In this document: positions 26,501 to 36,885 of the stretch, in pieces
How the letters are laid out: each line of letters starts with the position of its first letter
Position numbering within the stretch: the stretch's first letter is position 1
Assembly (NCBI GenBank): GCA_030142905.1
Contig: JASJOG010000115.1
Span: 625,001-689,000 of the forward strand
Length of the DNA: 64,000 bases
Direction: 5' to 3'
Source: Heliopora coerulea
Taxonomy: Eukaryota; Cnidaria; Anthozoa; Scleralcyonacea; Helioporidae
Program-made: the position numbers and the translations under genes
Notes under the pieces: generated by a model
Database searches by the model: none
Seen by the model: the letters and a program-made list of their open reading frames with translations, nothing else
What the model was told of the DNA's origin: nothing

Positions 26501-29500
26501 GCAGTTACCAACCCTTGAACTTTTCCTTTTTTACATCTGAAATATCAAAACAGGCATAACACAAAACAAATTAGAAGGATCACTCACAGTGATTTTATCC
26601 AAAATTTTTGCCATCTGTGTGATAATTTGAGACTTGTCTTTATGCTGAAGAATGGATTAAAATCAAATTTCAGTCAGAGTCAATCACCACGGTGACAAGT
26701 AGGGATATGCTGCTATTCTTATTCCATAAAAATTTGGAACAAAAAGGAAAACTGTCTTGTTGAAACAATCCATTAGACTTTGGTATGTGAAATACCATAA
26801 TTTCATGAGTATGATTACTACTACAGAAACATTACATTCACAGGTAAATTTAAAGTAATTCAGCAATGGTATACAATAGAGTAAATCCCCTGCAAGCACT
26901 AGTACCTAGTTTCCTTCTTGATTTGACAGGGCAGATATTAGTGAGCAACAATACTGCTAAGTTACACACATTATCAGTGTTGATAACCTTATTTTTGTTT
27001 TACCTTCAGCTGAAGTAGTTTCTTTATCATAACAACACTTTCAGCAACAACAGTTTCTAATAAACAAAACAAAAAGACACCCATTTGTTCAGTTGAAATT
27101 ATCATCAAAGCACTTTGGGACTCTACCAGAAACAGCAACAGATTTATCAACATACCATCTCGGTTTGAGAGCAATTTCACCAAACCAGAAAGACACGTAT
27201 CTGTCACCTCTGGAATATTTGAAGCACAACGGCCAATTGCCTGAATTGCTGATGCCACAAACTGCTTGTCTGAATTGTTGATGTAAGTCTGAAGATTTTA
27301 AAATGAAGTAAAAATATATGCTAATTGAAGGCATCTATTTTAGTTCAATATCCATTCTCAGGTAACTAACTCAAAATAACTGACAGAGTATACTAATCCT
27401 GTCTTTATCCTACCATTTCCCTATCACTGCACAACTACAAAACATTTCTTGGGAAAAAAAAGGGAAAAAAAGTGATTCCAACATATAGAAACAACATGAA
27501 TTAATATCACAGGTTACCACCACCTGACAAAAAGCCAATCAACTATTTAACCTATTAACCCTAAAGCTAGCCAAAAACAAGTTCTTATTATATTTCTAAT
27601 GTAAATGCAAGACAGTTTTACTTATTGCACCTAATTCATTCACTGGGTTCATTGCCTTTTAGTGGGTTAAAGCAAGATGATACAATACATGAAACATACA
27701 ATATAAGGAAGAATTATTAAAACACTTGGAATTCATATTATTTTGTAAAATGATACATGTACCAGCTGGATACTTTAAGTAGATCACTTACAATCATACA
27801 AAAAACACTATCTTATCATTTTTTTTGTTTTGATACAGCCACTAAAAGGTGAAGAAACTGACCTGAAATTCTCTCAACAACAGTGATATATTTGTTTCTG
27901 AAGCAACATTGGTCATTATTTCAAGCTGTAATAAATCACACATATGTTAGTAAATGTGCCTAAACACACAAATCAGAATGCAGCAAAGAACGGACTCCAA
28001 TCTAATCAAAAATTATTTTAGCTTTGATAACAAGTTTTCCTTTTGTGTTAATATGACCTAAATAAAAAACAATTATGTATTATAATGCTAAAATCCAGTG
28101 TGTCAATGCTAAAATCCAGTGTGTCAATGCTGTGCACTGTCATAATTATCATTGTTACTTTTAAAAAGCTGCATCTGGTAACAGTATGGAGGCTTGGGAG
28201 TGATTAACTCATTAAGGGGCAGGGCTCATCCATTTCATAAGTAAAATCCTCTGGCATTAGCCAGAGTAAAATGTGAAAATATGGATTAATGAAGGTAAAC
28301 ATTACTGGGAAAAAAAACACACCTTAAGCATCTTTATGTGAGTTGAGTCATTAAAATGTACAAAAAAGCTTTTCAGATGTGGTTCAAACATTCCCTGCAA
28401 AACAAATACAATATTTTAATAAAAACAAATATAAAAGCTGGGAACACTGAAAAATTCAACCATTTATAATGCCTCACTTTTTTCTTTTTTTGTTTGGCTA
28501 TTTGTACAGTCGTTTTCATAGGTTTTTTAGTTCTCAGTGTTTGATATGTCTGAGACAGCAAATGTACATTAAATGATTAAAACAAAAGATCGTATTACAT
28601 ATGGGCATGACAGAGAGCAGCCTGGAATGGCAGAGTGTGGTATAACTACAGTAAAATAAATAAATAAATAAATAAATAAATAACAGTTTCCCAAAGTATG
28701 TAGAAAATGACTTGCCTTTCTGGTTGCAGATAACGTTGCAATATTAGAAAGAACAACATACTGGACTTCCCTAAAAGGTTTGTGAAATACAAATTAGTAA
28801 TTAGTAGTTCTCTTTAATGGTACACGAACCACCACAGTTGGTCTCTTTTGCTACATTTACTTGTTATTCTGTAAATTAAAAATTTTGCTCATACAGACTA
28901 CTGTATTAAATCCCAGGTTACATGTATATGATTGTTTTTATAACTGAAGCAGATCATGAATTCTGACCTGTGTCCCTTTAGTAGCCTGACCATTGCTCTT
29001 GTAACAATGCCAACTTCTGTAGAAGGGGCACAGTGATGATATAGTCTAGCAACAGACATTACAACCTATAATAATACACCATTAAAACAATCACAAGTGA
29101 CTCAAACACAGTAATTACCATACTGGGATAACGTGTACAAAACAAATGAAATCCATATTCACTTAAATAAGGTTCAAAGTCATACTAATATATTTTTCTC
29201 TCCTTACTGCAGTATTTCTGCTTTGAAGCAGAGGTTTAGTGACTCTTAACAACAATCTGTGGTCAGGATCCATAACATAAGGTTTCTTTTTAGAACTTTG
29301 TTTGCCATCTTCCATATTTTCCTCATTGTTTTCTTCATCCTCTTCCCCTTCACTTTCATGTGAATCAGTATAAAATTTCTCATTTTCAAGATCCTATGCA
29401 AAATTATTTTAAGACAAGCTGATTAAGCACAAGTCACCTAAGACTGTTAATGCAGGAACACGTTTTGAGTTCAGGATCTCGAAAATTTGTGTAACACCAG

Positions 29501-32500
29501 TTACTGAACAGTTATAAAAAAATTTATAAAAAAGTTATAAAAAAGTTATAAAAGTTAGAAAAAAAGTTATAAAAGTTATAAAAAATTATCTGAATGTTTA
29601 ATCATACCCCTTTGTTTGGGTCCAAGAATTGTGAGCGTGCATATCTCGTCAACATATGAATTATAGCACATTGACCCCACTCATCAATATCCACCAGTAA
29701 GTTGCAGAGTTTACGATAATTCTTATGTATAAGGTCAATCCTTTCAGGACAAAGTTCTTCAAATGCCATAACAGCACTGCCTGCAACAAGCTAAAATTTC
29801 CAGAAAACTGAATGTTAACGTCAGTCATAACCTGTTTGGTTATAATTTTATTTATGTACCCTAAGCGCAAGGTGTCAGTCAAGATTGTTGAACAATTGTG
29901 ACGTATTTTATCATCTTAATAAAGTGGAGATTTGAAAGCTTGTTTTGTATCTGAAGTCATTACTTTGTATTTGGCTTTGAAACCAGTGGCTACTGGTGTG
30001 AATAAACCATGCAATAAATATGTGACACTGTAAGAAAATACAGTATAAAGATCATGTGAAGATTACAAAAAGTATAAATATGTTATTTTGCATTTGAAAT
30101 GTCCACTCACTGTTGTCTTATCCTTTAGAAGTTTTTCTATTACTTCTATTAAGTGTTCCTTTTGTTCAGGGTCCAGACTTCAATAAGGAAGAAAGACAAA
30201 AAAAAAAAAATGATTTATACCAGTGAGAGAGAATTTAGTATGCACAGCAAAATAACACCACCAAATTTTAACCTACTGTCAAGTACTTTTTACAATAACT
30301 ACCAGTATATAAACCTAGGCTGACAATAATTCTTACCTGTATAGTTTTGGAATAGCATGGCAGGCAGTCTTCCTTACAAATGGAGACATATCAGTGACAG
30401 CCTAAACAACAAAAGAGCAAAACTCCTGCAGTAGAAAACTACAGTCTCGTTCACAAAAATTAGGTCATAATGATTGAATTTCATGCCACCTGTTTCTGGA
30501 ATCTTTTTCTAAAACAGTATCCTGTAGTGCTCCCTCAACATAGTGGATGAAAAGACAGTATCTTCATGATTTTCGTTACTGTTTCACATCTCCAATCACA
30601 AACATTTACCACTTTTGTTCTCTTTAGCTCTCATTTGTTTGGTGCTTTTCTTAGATACTTAACTTCAACAAGGGAACTATTGACAACATGTACCATGGTA
30701 ATAAATTTAGTAGTACACAATAATATTTTATTCTACCTCTTTAATAGACAGCATCATGATTGGCACAATTATTGGAACTCTAATGCTTGATAGCACTCTC
30801 AAAGCACTAGCTCTAATCAACTGATTAGGATCCTGTAATGTTGAGAAAAATAGTAAACTAATCATAAAAATAATCTTCATGGGACATATCCTAGCACAAT
30901 TAGTGACAATTATGATATGTCTATGAAAATATATAGTATGTATGATATTATCATAAAAATTTACACTTCAGTGAAACATACAGGTCAGCAAACAAGGACA
31001 AAGTCAGATTATATATATAACCAACTGCAGGAACAAATACAGTGTAATTGTTCTCAATATTAACATTTTTTTGTTTGACTATCAAATGTAATTGCTAAAT
31101 AAAATCTACACAAACAAGGAAGAAAGCTCCTGGTAATTATTTACCTTCAAACCTTTCTGGAATGTACTTATAGAGAGCAATGCCAAATCTTGCTGCTCTT
31201 CAGCATAGCGGACCAAATAAACATACACCAACTTCTTGATCTTATAATAGTAATTATAGAGTCAATAAGTGCTTATATACATCAATATTTCAATTTTTAA
31301 CCAAGAAAATTAGACATAATGGAAAATCTGACAGCTGTAAGAACAGTAAGACAGCTGTAAGAACAGTAAGACAGCTGTAAGACAATCAGAAAGGACCATT
31401 TATGGTTTACAATCAATCCCTTGGGATTCAAAAGATCATGACATGGCAGCCATGTTGTGGACACATACAATAGAATTTAATGATACTATGTCACATGTAA
31501 GCTCCCTATATATAATACTCACTTCTGCATTTTTAGAAACAACATTCTTTACAACAGAGGCAAACAACTGTGACATATCTTTTCCACTTGAGACACTCTG
31601 AAATAAATATAATTTTTTTTTTACAACAAACTGCATCAATACTTCAGTAATTAAACTGACACTGTGACATCTTTCTTCCTTGATAAACTTTGAAATGAAC
31701 ACATCATTTATTCACAAAATCTAAATTCACCAACTTTGCATGAATCCTTTCAAGGCTAGGGGTACATTACACAGATTGATGTAATTGTGGTAGCTTGGTT
31801 ATTATGTTCTTAATATGCATGCTCTCAAGCTGTTCTCTCAGAAAAACTTTCTGAGTCCCCGTACATAAATTTAACCTTCGCTCACCATCTGAGTCTTTGT
31901 AGCTCAATGGTTAGAGTGTCTCACTGGCAATCAGAAGGTTACAGGTTTGATTCCTATCAGGGACTCAGAAAGTTTTTCTGAGAGAACAGATTGCGAGTGT
32001 GCGTATTAATTACACAGATTATTTACCAATGAACAACCAAAGAACAGTCAAGATCATCTTTAAAATTTCAGTCAGAGGTTGACCAGGCAGGAAGTACAGC
32101 CTTGTAAGAAATATTAAAGCCTAGCATAAAATATGAAGTAAAGGCATAAATTTTATTCTGACACTTCATCACGAATACAACAGAACATCAGACTAAAGTT
32201 TATCATGCCTTTACTTTGTAGTCTATGCTGGGCTTTAATACTTCTTACGAGGTTACATTTAATACTTGAATGTACTTACACATCCAGTGACCAGTGGTGG
32301 ACACTAGGGGGGGCAAGGGGGGGCAATCACCCTCCAATAATTTCAGCTGAAGCTTTCATTTTGAAAAATGGAAGCACAAGGAAGTCTTCATTTTAAGAAA
32401 AAGAAGCACAATGACAACAATGAACAATCAACACAGCAGAACAAAATGGCATTGTTTAAAAACAAACAAGAAACAGTATTCTAAATTTCTAATTTCCTGG

Positions 32501-33350
32501 AGGAGCATGCCCCCAGACCCCCTTAGAAGGCTTGTGCCTTCGGCACTCGCCCCCCCAATATTTCCTGAAGTGTCCGCCACTGCCAGTGACAATTAACTCT
32601 TTATATGTCATGTCAAAATGATCCATCTTTAGGACAACTTCAAAGAACCAATACTCAACAGATCAAATAATGTTCTGAAATTCCTTTCCTTACAATCACT
32701 TTTTCTCCAACAGGGGATTTGTGAAAAGGGTCTCTAGTAACAGGACCAGCTTGAAGTCACTGGATCCTTGAGGGCATTGGACAATCCCATGAATGGACAT
32801 GGTTCAAAACGTCTACCGTTCACCCCGTAAGTACAACTGCTAGGACTTTGCAATTATGGTTTAATGGCGTAAAGACACAATTTTTGGAGGCTGCATGTGG
32901 CTATCTTCGGGACAGTTAAACAATGACGTTGATGAAAGACTTATGTACGGTTTGGCAATACCGGATAACTTGGTATCTTTAATCCAGCAACACGATGGCG
33001 AAAGTCACGTGCAGTTCTGGAAATCATGTGAACGAAATAATTTTTTTGGTTATAACCTTTTACAAGATTACACCAACCTCTATTATACGTCTCATAGCTT
33101 CCAACTTATGACCGTCCTTGTTGCTATTCAACAACTCGTTAAGATCGGCATGTCTAGAAAAGCACAACAAAGAAACTATCATAACGAAAACAGGCGTAAA
33201 ATTATACTGTCAACAATGCCACATCATCCCCAACTAAACTAAGTGTACTTCTTGCCATATTTGTCCTACTTACCTCTTAAACTTTCCTGCAAAAATCCTT
33301 CCAGAGAATCCCTCGGGGATGTCCGTTTCGCCCTCGTTGTTGAACGACAT
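17535..33350 (-). CDS. AP3B1: AP-3 adaptor complex subunit beta (complete, 32 exons)
   Basis: The large beta subunit of the AP-3 coat, which sorts cargo from endosomes to lysosomes and related organelles. Exons run from the ATG at 33,350: 33350-33274, 33153-33078, 31597-31523, 31240-31145, 30832-30737, 30401-30337, 30177-30111, 29790-29608, 29393-29208, 29065-28968, 28770-28716, 28394-28323, 27925-27863, 27288-27156, 27056-27004, 26644-26588, 26163-26053, 25688-25623, 25152-25045, 24171-24093, 23656-23538, 23291-23213, 22358-22197, 21865-21702, 21013-20905, 20655-20531, 19706-19521, 19000-18958, 18869-18785, 18325-18228, 17842-17726, 17686-17535. All phases agree: 1,084 residues, against about 1,090 in human AP3B1. 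Trunk landmarks are [20 protein letters not shown] and [20 protein letters not shown]. The hinge (exons 22-24) is Ser/Glu/Lys-rich. The C-terminal beta-3 domain ends [11 protein letters not shown]. Vertebrates have AP3B1 and AP3B2; this appears to be a homologue of both. Exon 11 ends with a GC donor. Confidence 0.97.
17956..18063. mobile_element. Fold-back element in an AP3B intron
   Basis: The arms taatggtgaatgcaaattgc and gcaatttgcatattcaccat pair across about 60 bp of spacer. It lies in the intron between exons 31 and 30 and is non-coding. Confidence 0.65.
21489..21660. repeat. CA-rich low-complexity tract
   Basis: About 170 bp of irregular cac/cat/acacc words on the plus strand, in the AP3B intron just 3' of exon 24. 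There is no regular period. Confidence 0.7.
22197..22358 (-). other. AP3B exon 23: Ser/Glu/Asp hinge repeat
   Basis: This exon of the AP-3 beta gene is an almost pure (agtgac/agtggc)n tract encoding alternating Ser with Glu, Gly or Asp. It resembles the phosphorylatable hinge of vertebrate AP-3 beta. On the opposite strand it produces spurious His/Val-rich frames. Slippage here would change hinge length in steps of two residues. Confidence 0.85.
23026..23094 (-). pseudogene. tRNA-like sequence (degenerate, probable SINE head)
   Basis: On the minus strand an A-box-like tagctcagttggtagagc and a B-box-like ggtttgattcc are correctly spaced for a tRNA. The anticodon stem and most of the T stem do not pair, so it is not a functional tRNA gene. 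It lies in the AP3B intron between exons 22 and 23. Confidence 0.6.
24420..24940. repeat. Two diverged tandem copies of an approximately 255-bp repeat
   Basis: Blocks starting cattaagaattcatgag at about 24,431 and 24,688 are followed in both by matching segments (aaatacaaa-gaaaa, atgtgataaa/atttgataaa, tttcaaactttctt, gaattagc). A related piece (cattaataattcatgaga) lies at about 19,042. All are in AP3B introns. No open frame is shared, and terminal repeats were not identified. Confidence 0.6.
26358..26527. mobile_element. Fold-back MITE, family A copy 1
   Basis: The ends ttcaaatgttggtaactgcc and ggcagttaccaacccttgaa are inverted repeats. The interior has gatcacaaag/gtgatcag arms and aaaggcccttcatcaggg. 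The same terminal sequence occurs at 61,728-61,803. It lies in the AP3B intron between exons 17 and 16. Confidence 0.75.
28203..28300 (+). repeat. Dispersed short repeat (ctggc-ttag core)
   Basis: It contains ctggcattagccagagtaaa preceded by an attaactcattaagg-type block. Related copies lie at about 15,232-15,305, 49,870-49,996 and 57,128-57,235. The core itself is partly palindromic (tctggc/gccaga). Confidence 0.6.
28652..28683. repeat. (AAAT)n microsatellite
   Basis: About seven units of aaat in the AP3B intron between exons 12 and 11. Confidence 0.9.
29519..29587. repeat. AT-rich short tandem repeat
   Basis: Irregular copies of 'aaaaagttat' (10-12 bp) in the AP3B intron between exons 9 and 8. 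Confidence 0.8.
31330..31383. repeat. 20-bp tandem repeat, about 2.6 copies
   Basis: The unit acagctgtaagaacagtaag is repeated exactly, in the AP3B intron between exons 4 and 3. Confidence 0.9.
31776..32008 (+). mobile_element. Fold-back element with internal tRNA cloverleaf, copy 1
   Basis: The element runs from ttgatgtaattgtggtag to gtgtgcgtatta. It is flanked by the direct repeat attacacaga(tt) at 31,766-31,777 and 32,009-32,020, a clear target-site duplication. The arms ctctcagaaaaactttctga and tcagaaagtttttctgagag form a long hairpin around a tRNA-like core at 31,893-31,964. A close relative at 62,565-62,748 has its own, different duplication. A Pol III-type core with 10-12 bp duplications suggests a SINE-like, retrotransposed element; inverted arms are unusual for that class. 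It lies in the AP3B intron between exons 3 and 2. Confidence 0.85.
31893..31964 (+). pseudogene. tRNA-like cloverleaf inside the fold-back element
   Basis: Seventy-two bases fold as a tRNA. The acceptor gtctttg/cagggac pairs at 7 of 7 positions with two G-T pairs. The D arm is gctc/gagt. The anticodon stem tctca/tcaga pairs at 4 of 5 positions around the loop ctggcaa (anticodon GGC). The T loop is tttgatt. Its place inside a mobile element with mismatched stems argues against a functional tRNA-Ala gene. Confidence 0.6.
32100..32253. mobile_element. Fold-back MITE
   Basis: The left arm cttgtaagaaatattaaagc and the right arm gctttaatacttcttacgag, extending inward through aagtaaaggcat/atgcctttactt, pair over about 50 bp. 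It is non-coding and lies in an AP3B intron immediately left of a hAT-type MITE. Confidence 0.75.
32292..32582. mobile_element. hAT-type non-autonomous element with intact 8-bp duplication
   Basis: The termini cagtggtggacact and agtgtccgccactg are inverted repeats. The 8-bp direct repeat ccagtgac flanks both sides (32,284-32,291 and 32,583-32,590). An 8-bp duplication plus CAGTGG-type ends is the signature of hAT transposons. The interior has G-rich and C-rich blocks and no transposase. Confidence 0.85.
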
Positions 33351-35460
33351 TATGGTGAAGTAAACCAAAGGTTTAACTTTACCTTCTTCGAACCTCTCGA
33401 TTTTCTGGTGAACTTCAAAGATGGTGGCGCCACGTTTCTAGTGAGACTGGGACGAATCTAATCAGCGTGGCCACTGAGTGGTGTGGCGGAACAGATCAAT
33501 TTCAAACTATGTACTAGTATAACGATCGGAAAGGTCTGAGTAGTGCCGAAATGTGAAGAGTAGTTTTCTAACGTTTCGAGCGAAGGGCCTTCGTCAGGGG
33601 TTGAGTTTGTACGAGGCAGATGACATTACAGTGCTGATAAACAAGGAACGAACAAGTTTAACCAATGACCACAAGGTGGTCCTGCAGAACTTTATTCAGG
33701 CTGACATCTCACACTAACACTGCCAACATTTATCCCATTCAATATGCTAACAAGATCACGTAAAATTATAAGGAAAAATAAACAATGTAGACCTTACCAG
33801 TTTTGTGAAAGAGGAGTCTTTAAACCTGAAGACAAGGTTCAGGGCTGTAGCAGGGGGGGAGGATTTGGAGGCCTACCTCCAATAATTTCACAAGACAAGG
33901 TTTTTCCAGTGGGAAACAAACAGCTGAACTAATTGAAAATGTGCTGTCAGGATTATTCATGATAACTACTAAAGCGTTCTCTGACCAAAATATTTTATTG
34001 CTATGAGCTTTTGATTGCCAGTCTGCAATCTTTGACAGGTAAATTAACAATGATGAAATTTGAAGATGGGCCCTATCATATAGGAGGTAGAAATTGAGTT
34101 GATGAAATGTGGGCATGTATGAATAATGAGGTGGTGTTAAATGATAAGAATTTTAATGTTATGGTTAACAGCATCACTTGTGAAGTAGGATGGTATATTG
34201 TTCTGGCAGTCTTCTTGAATTGTTTTCGACAATGGTTGTTTTTGCCATGTGCCATGATTCCAAAGTTTTTCTTTGTTGATAGTTTCCTTTATCAATTATA
34301 TGTCCGTTGTTGAAGTTGATTCTGTGGTCGTGGGTCCAGGTGTGGGTCACAAACAGCTGAACACTATATTTGGGTTAAATTGTTCTTTTCAATACTAATT
34401 CATTTACAATAGTTGCTTGTTTTTGCAGAACATTTACAGTATGACTTCATCCAAGCCCCTCAAGCATGCTTTGGTTTGGGTTTGGTGCACTCCCCCCAAA
34501 ACAAACTATGTACATTTTTTTTAATCTTGCCACGAATTTTTCAAATTTAAATGGTACTTGAACATAATTGTAACCAAGTTAGGAATCTCAATTAGAAACA
34601 CATGTACTAAGAAATCACAGTCTAGTGGTAATCACAAAGGACCAATATCACATGTGAAGTACAAGTCTCCTTCATTTACTATTTAAAATGCTGTATTAAC
34701 TCTTTATCTGAAGAAGGCCATATAATTTTATTTCATTTTTACTTGTAGGATAATTGTAAAAATATGTGGACCAATCTGTACATAAACAGTTGATAAAATG
34801 TGGTATTAATATTAGACCACATGATGATAAATTTATGAAAAAACACAATAATAGATAGGGCTTTGGCAGAAATATTAATAAGTTACATTTATCAAATAGA
34901 AAAGATGAACTGGTTGTCAATTGGACATGAAGTGGGCTTTATTTGGGATCCCTACCAAGGTCCAGGACTTTTTTCAATCAGTATAGCCACTTAGAGAATG
35001 AAAAACAAAACTGGAACAGCTTGCACAACAGTACAATTGAGAAAATAAAGTTATTGAAATCAAGCAAATTCATCACAAATTGATGGACTGTTAAAGTGAA
35101 TGTAATCCATTCTCAACCAGTACAATAAACACCAACTGACCATTAGCTAAGATCATGTATAATATCTGTTCTAATCACCATTTTACTTCAACAGTAAAAA
35201 TGTTTCTGAGTATTTTTTAGTGATGTAGGTTGTAGTTCTACCACTAGAACACCTTTGTTGCCAGTTGCCATCAAAAAGGTTCTCAAGAACAGCACCTTGA
35301 AAAATATGTTAAATCTGTTCACTTAAACTCAGCTGGCTTGCCATTCTTTCAAGAAACAGTAGCCATGAATTTCTAATTAAACTCACTGATCTACTCCATG
35401 GCAATATGTTAACTCAACTAAAGCTTCAATTCAGTACCATTTGATGTTTCCCAAAACACC
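33351..35460. other. Intergenic, between AP3B (5' end) and BRF2 (3' end)
   Basis: AP3B and BRF2 are both on the minus strand, so this holds the AP3B promoter side and the BRF2 3' flank. At about 33,555-33,610 a fragment with cgaagggccttcgtcagg resembles the interior of the fold-back element at 26,358. TTTATT near 34,937 could be the BRF2 polyadenylation signal. No other gene is supported. Confidence 0.45.
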
Positions 35461-36885
35461 CTACAATCGTTTTCTCTTACTAGGAGAAGCTGAATTGATG
35501 TCTTTCTGATCTACAATCCTTTTCATTGTCTTAACTTCCTCAGGTGTACGAACATACAATTCTATTTCATTGTCCAGGATGTCAGACTCTGTTGTCAAGG
35601 TTGATTTCACGGATTCATAATAACCATCTTCCAGTTCTTCTGGAGAACATCCTAATTCAAGTAGGTCTTCAATAGTTCTATCTTCTTCATCTAATTCATC
35701 TTCTTCATCAGTACCACCAGAATCTTGGTCTGTATCACTTGCCAGCTCACAAGAGCTATCAGATTTCTTTGGCTCATCATTATTCTTGGAAGACTCTGCA
35801 TTCTCTGCTTCTCCTTGTAATTTCCTCAACTTTATTCTTTCTAATGCGTTTTTTATTTTTTGCTTTCGTTTCAAAATTGCTTTTTCCTTCTGGTGAAACC
35901 AGGACGGGGTATCTGACTCAGCAGCAAATGCACCAATCCTTTGCCGATACTTCACTATATCCTTCACATAATGATGAACATTGGTCATTTTGACATACTT
36001 CTTGTCAATCCAAGGAATTTCCTCCAGCAATTTAATCATGTAGCGTTTCAGTGCATTGATGCAATGTACAACAGCGTTTTGCGATTCTTGAGACATCTTT
36101 TTACAAAGCTTCTTAACCTCGTCCAACTGTTTCGTACCTTTATTCAGTGCAAGGCTTGCAATAACAGAGTGAGCAATAGCTTGAACAAGTGGCTGACGTC
36201 TCAGAATCATTGCAGAACAGCTTTGAGCACACAGCTGGAGCGCTATCTCTTCGCATTCCTTCGACTTGGGCAAGTGAGAACAAGCAACTTGGATGAGACT
36301 TTCCGGGGATACAGGCGTCTGGTACAAATTGAACTCACGATCAATCAACTTAACATAATCTCCAATCAAGAAATGTGAACATCCACAAGCTTCAGCTATC
36401 TTTCTCAATGTGACTGCCATACCGTTAGCCCTGCATATGATGTAAATACATCCACCAACCATGCGAAATTTCCCGGCGTTCATTTTAAATTTTGAATGCT
36501 CGTTTACCTCTTCCAAAACAAAGCACCTGGTTTGTTCCACAATTTCATTGGGTAGCTGAAGTTTTGAGCAGATATCGTCGATCTTTTTCGTAAGTCTCCT
36601 TTGAGAAGCCGTAATCTGACTTGTCGGCAATCTGGCTCGTTGGAGGTTACTAAAACCTTGCCCGTATGTTCTGTGGATTTGGGACACAGGAAAATCATTT
36701 CTTGTGGCATTATGACTGAAGATCTGTTCCTCTTCTAGAACTGCCCCACAATGAGGACATGATTTCACTGAATCGCATTCATCAATCGAAGACTTATCTA
36801 TTTCAAATTTACAGAAACAACAAAGAAGACCAGATGACATTTCCGCAGTTGATATCAACAACGTTTCATGGACGTCTGTCGGCAT
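35461..36885 (-). CDS. BRF2: TFIIIB 50 kDa subunit (BRF2)
   Basis: A TFIIB-related factor that, with TBP and BDP1, recruits RNA polymerase III to U6-type promoters in the nucleus. A single exon of 474 residues, against 419 in human and multi-exonic there. It has an N-terminal zinc ribbon with C22xxC25 and C43xxC46, followed by two cyclin-like folds; KFRMVGGCIYIICRANG matches the first repeat of BRF2. A Lys/Glu/Ser-rich linker covers about residues 340-425. The C-terminal block DNEIELYVRTPEEV matches the BRF2-specific segment (human DSEIEQYLRTPQEV), which separates BRF2 from BRF1 and TFIIB. The first Met at 36,885 was used; Met16 is an alternative. The acidic linker makes it longer than vertebrate BRF2. 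Confidence 0.92.
   Translation of the reverse strand: MPTDVHETLLISTAEMSSGLLCCFCKFEIDKSSIDECDSVKSCPHCGAVLEEEQIFSHNATRNDFPVSQIHRTYGQGFSNLQRARLPTSQITASQRRLTKKIDDICSKLQLPNEIVEQTRCFVLEEVNEHSKFKMNAGKFRMVGGCIYIICRANGMAVTLRKIAEACGCSHFLIGDYVKLIDREFNLYQTPVSPESLIQVACSHLPKSKECEEIALQLCAQSCSAMILRRQPLVQAIAHSVIASLALNKGTKQLDEVKKLCKKMSQESQNAVVHCINALKRYMIKLLEEIPWIDKKYVKMTNVHHYVKDIVKYRQRIGAFAAESDTPSWFHQKEKAILKRKQKIKNALERIKLRKLQGEAENAESSKNNDEPKKSDSSCELASDTDQDSGGTDEEDELDEEDRTIEDLLELGCSPEELEDGYYESVKSTLTTESDILDNEIELYVRTPEEVKTMKRIVDQKDINSASPSKRKRL

Noticed and set aside
32895..33242. 115-codon plus-strand frame
   Set aside because: Its second half is the antisense of AP3B exon 2, which is fixed by phase and homology; the first half has no recognisable family.
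35739..36378. Plus-strand frames of 84 and 145 codons
   Set aside because: They are antisense to BRF2, whose 474-codon frame has clear family motifs.
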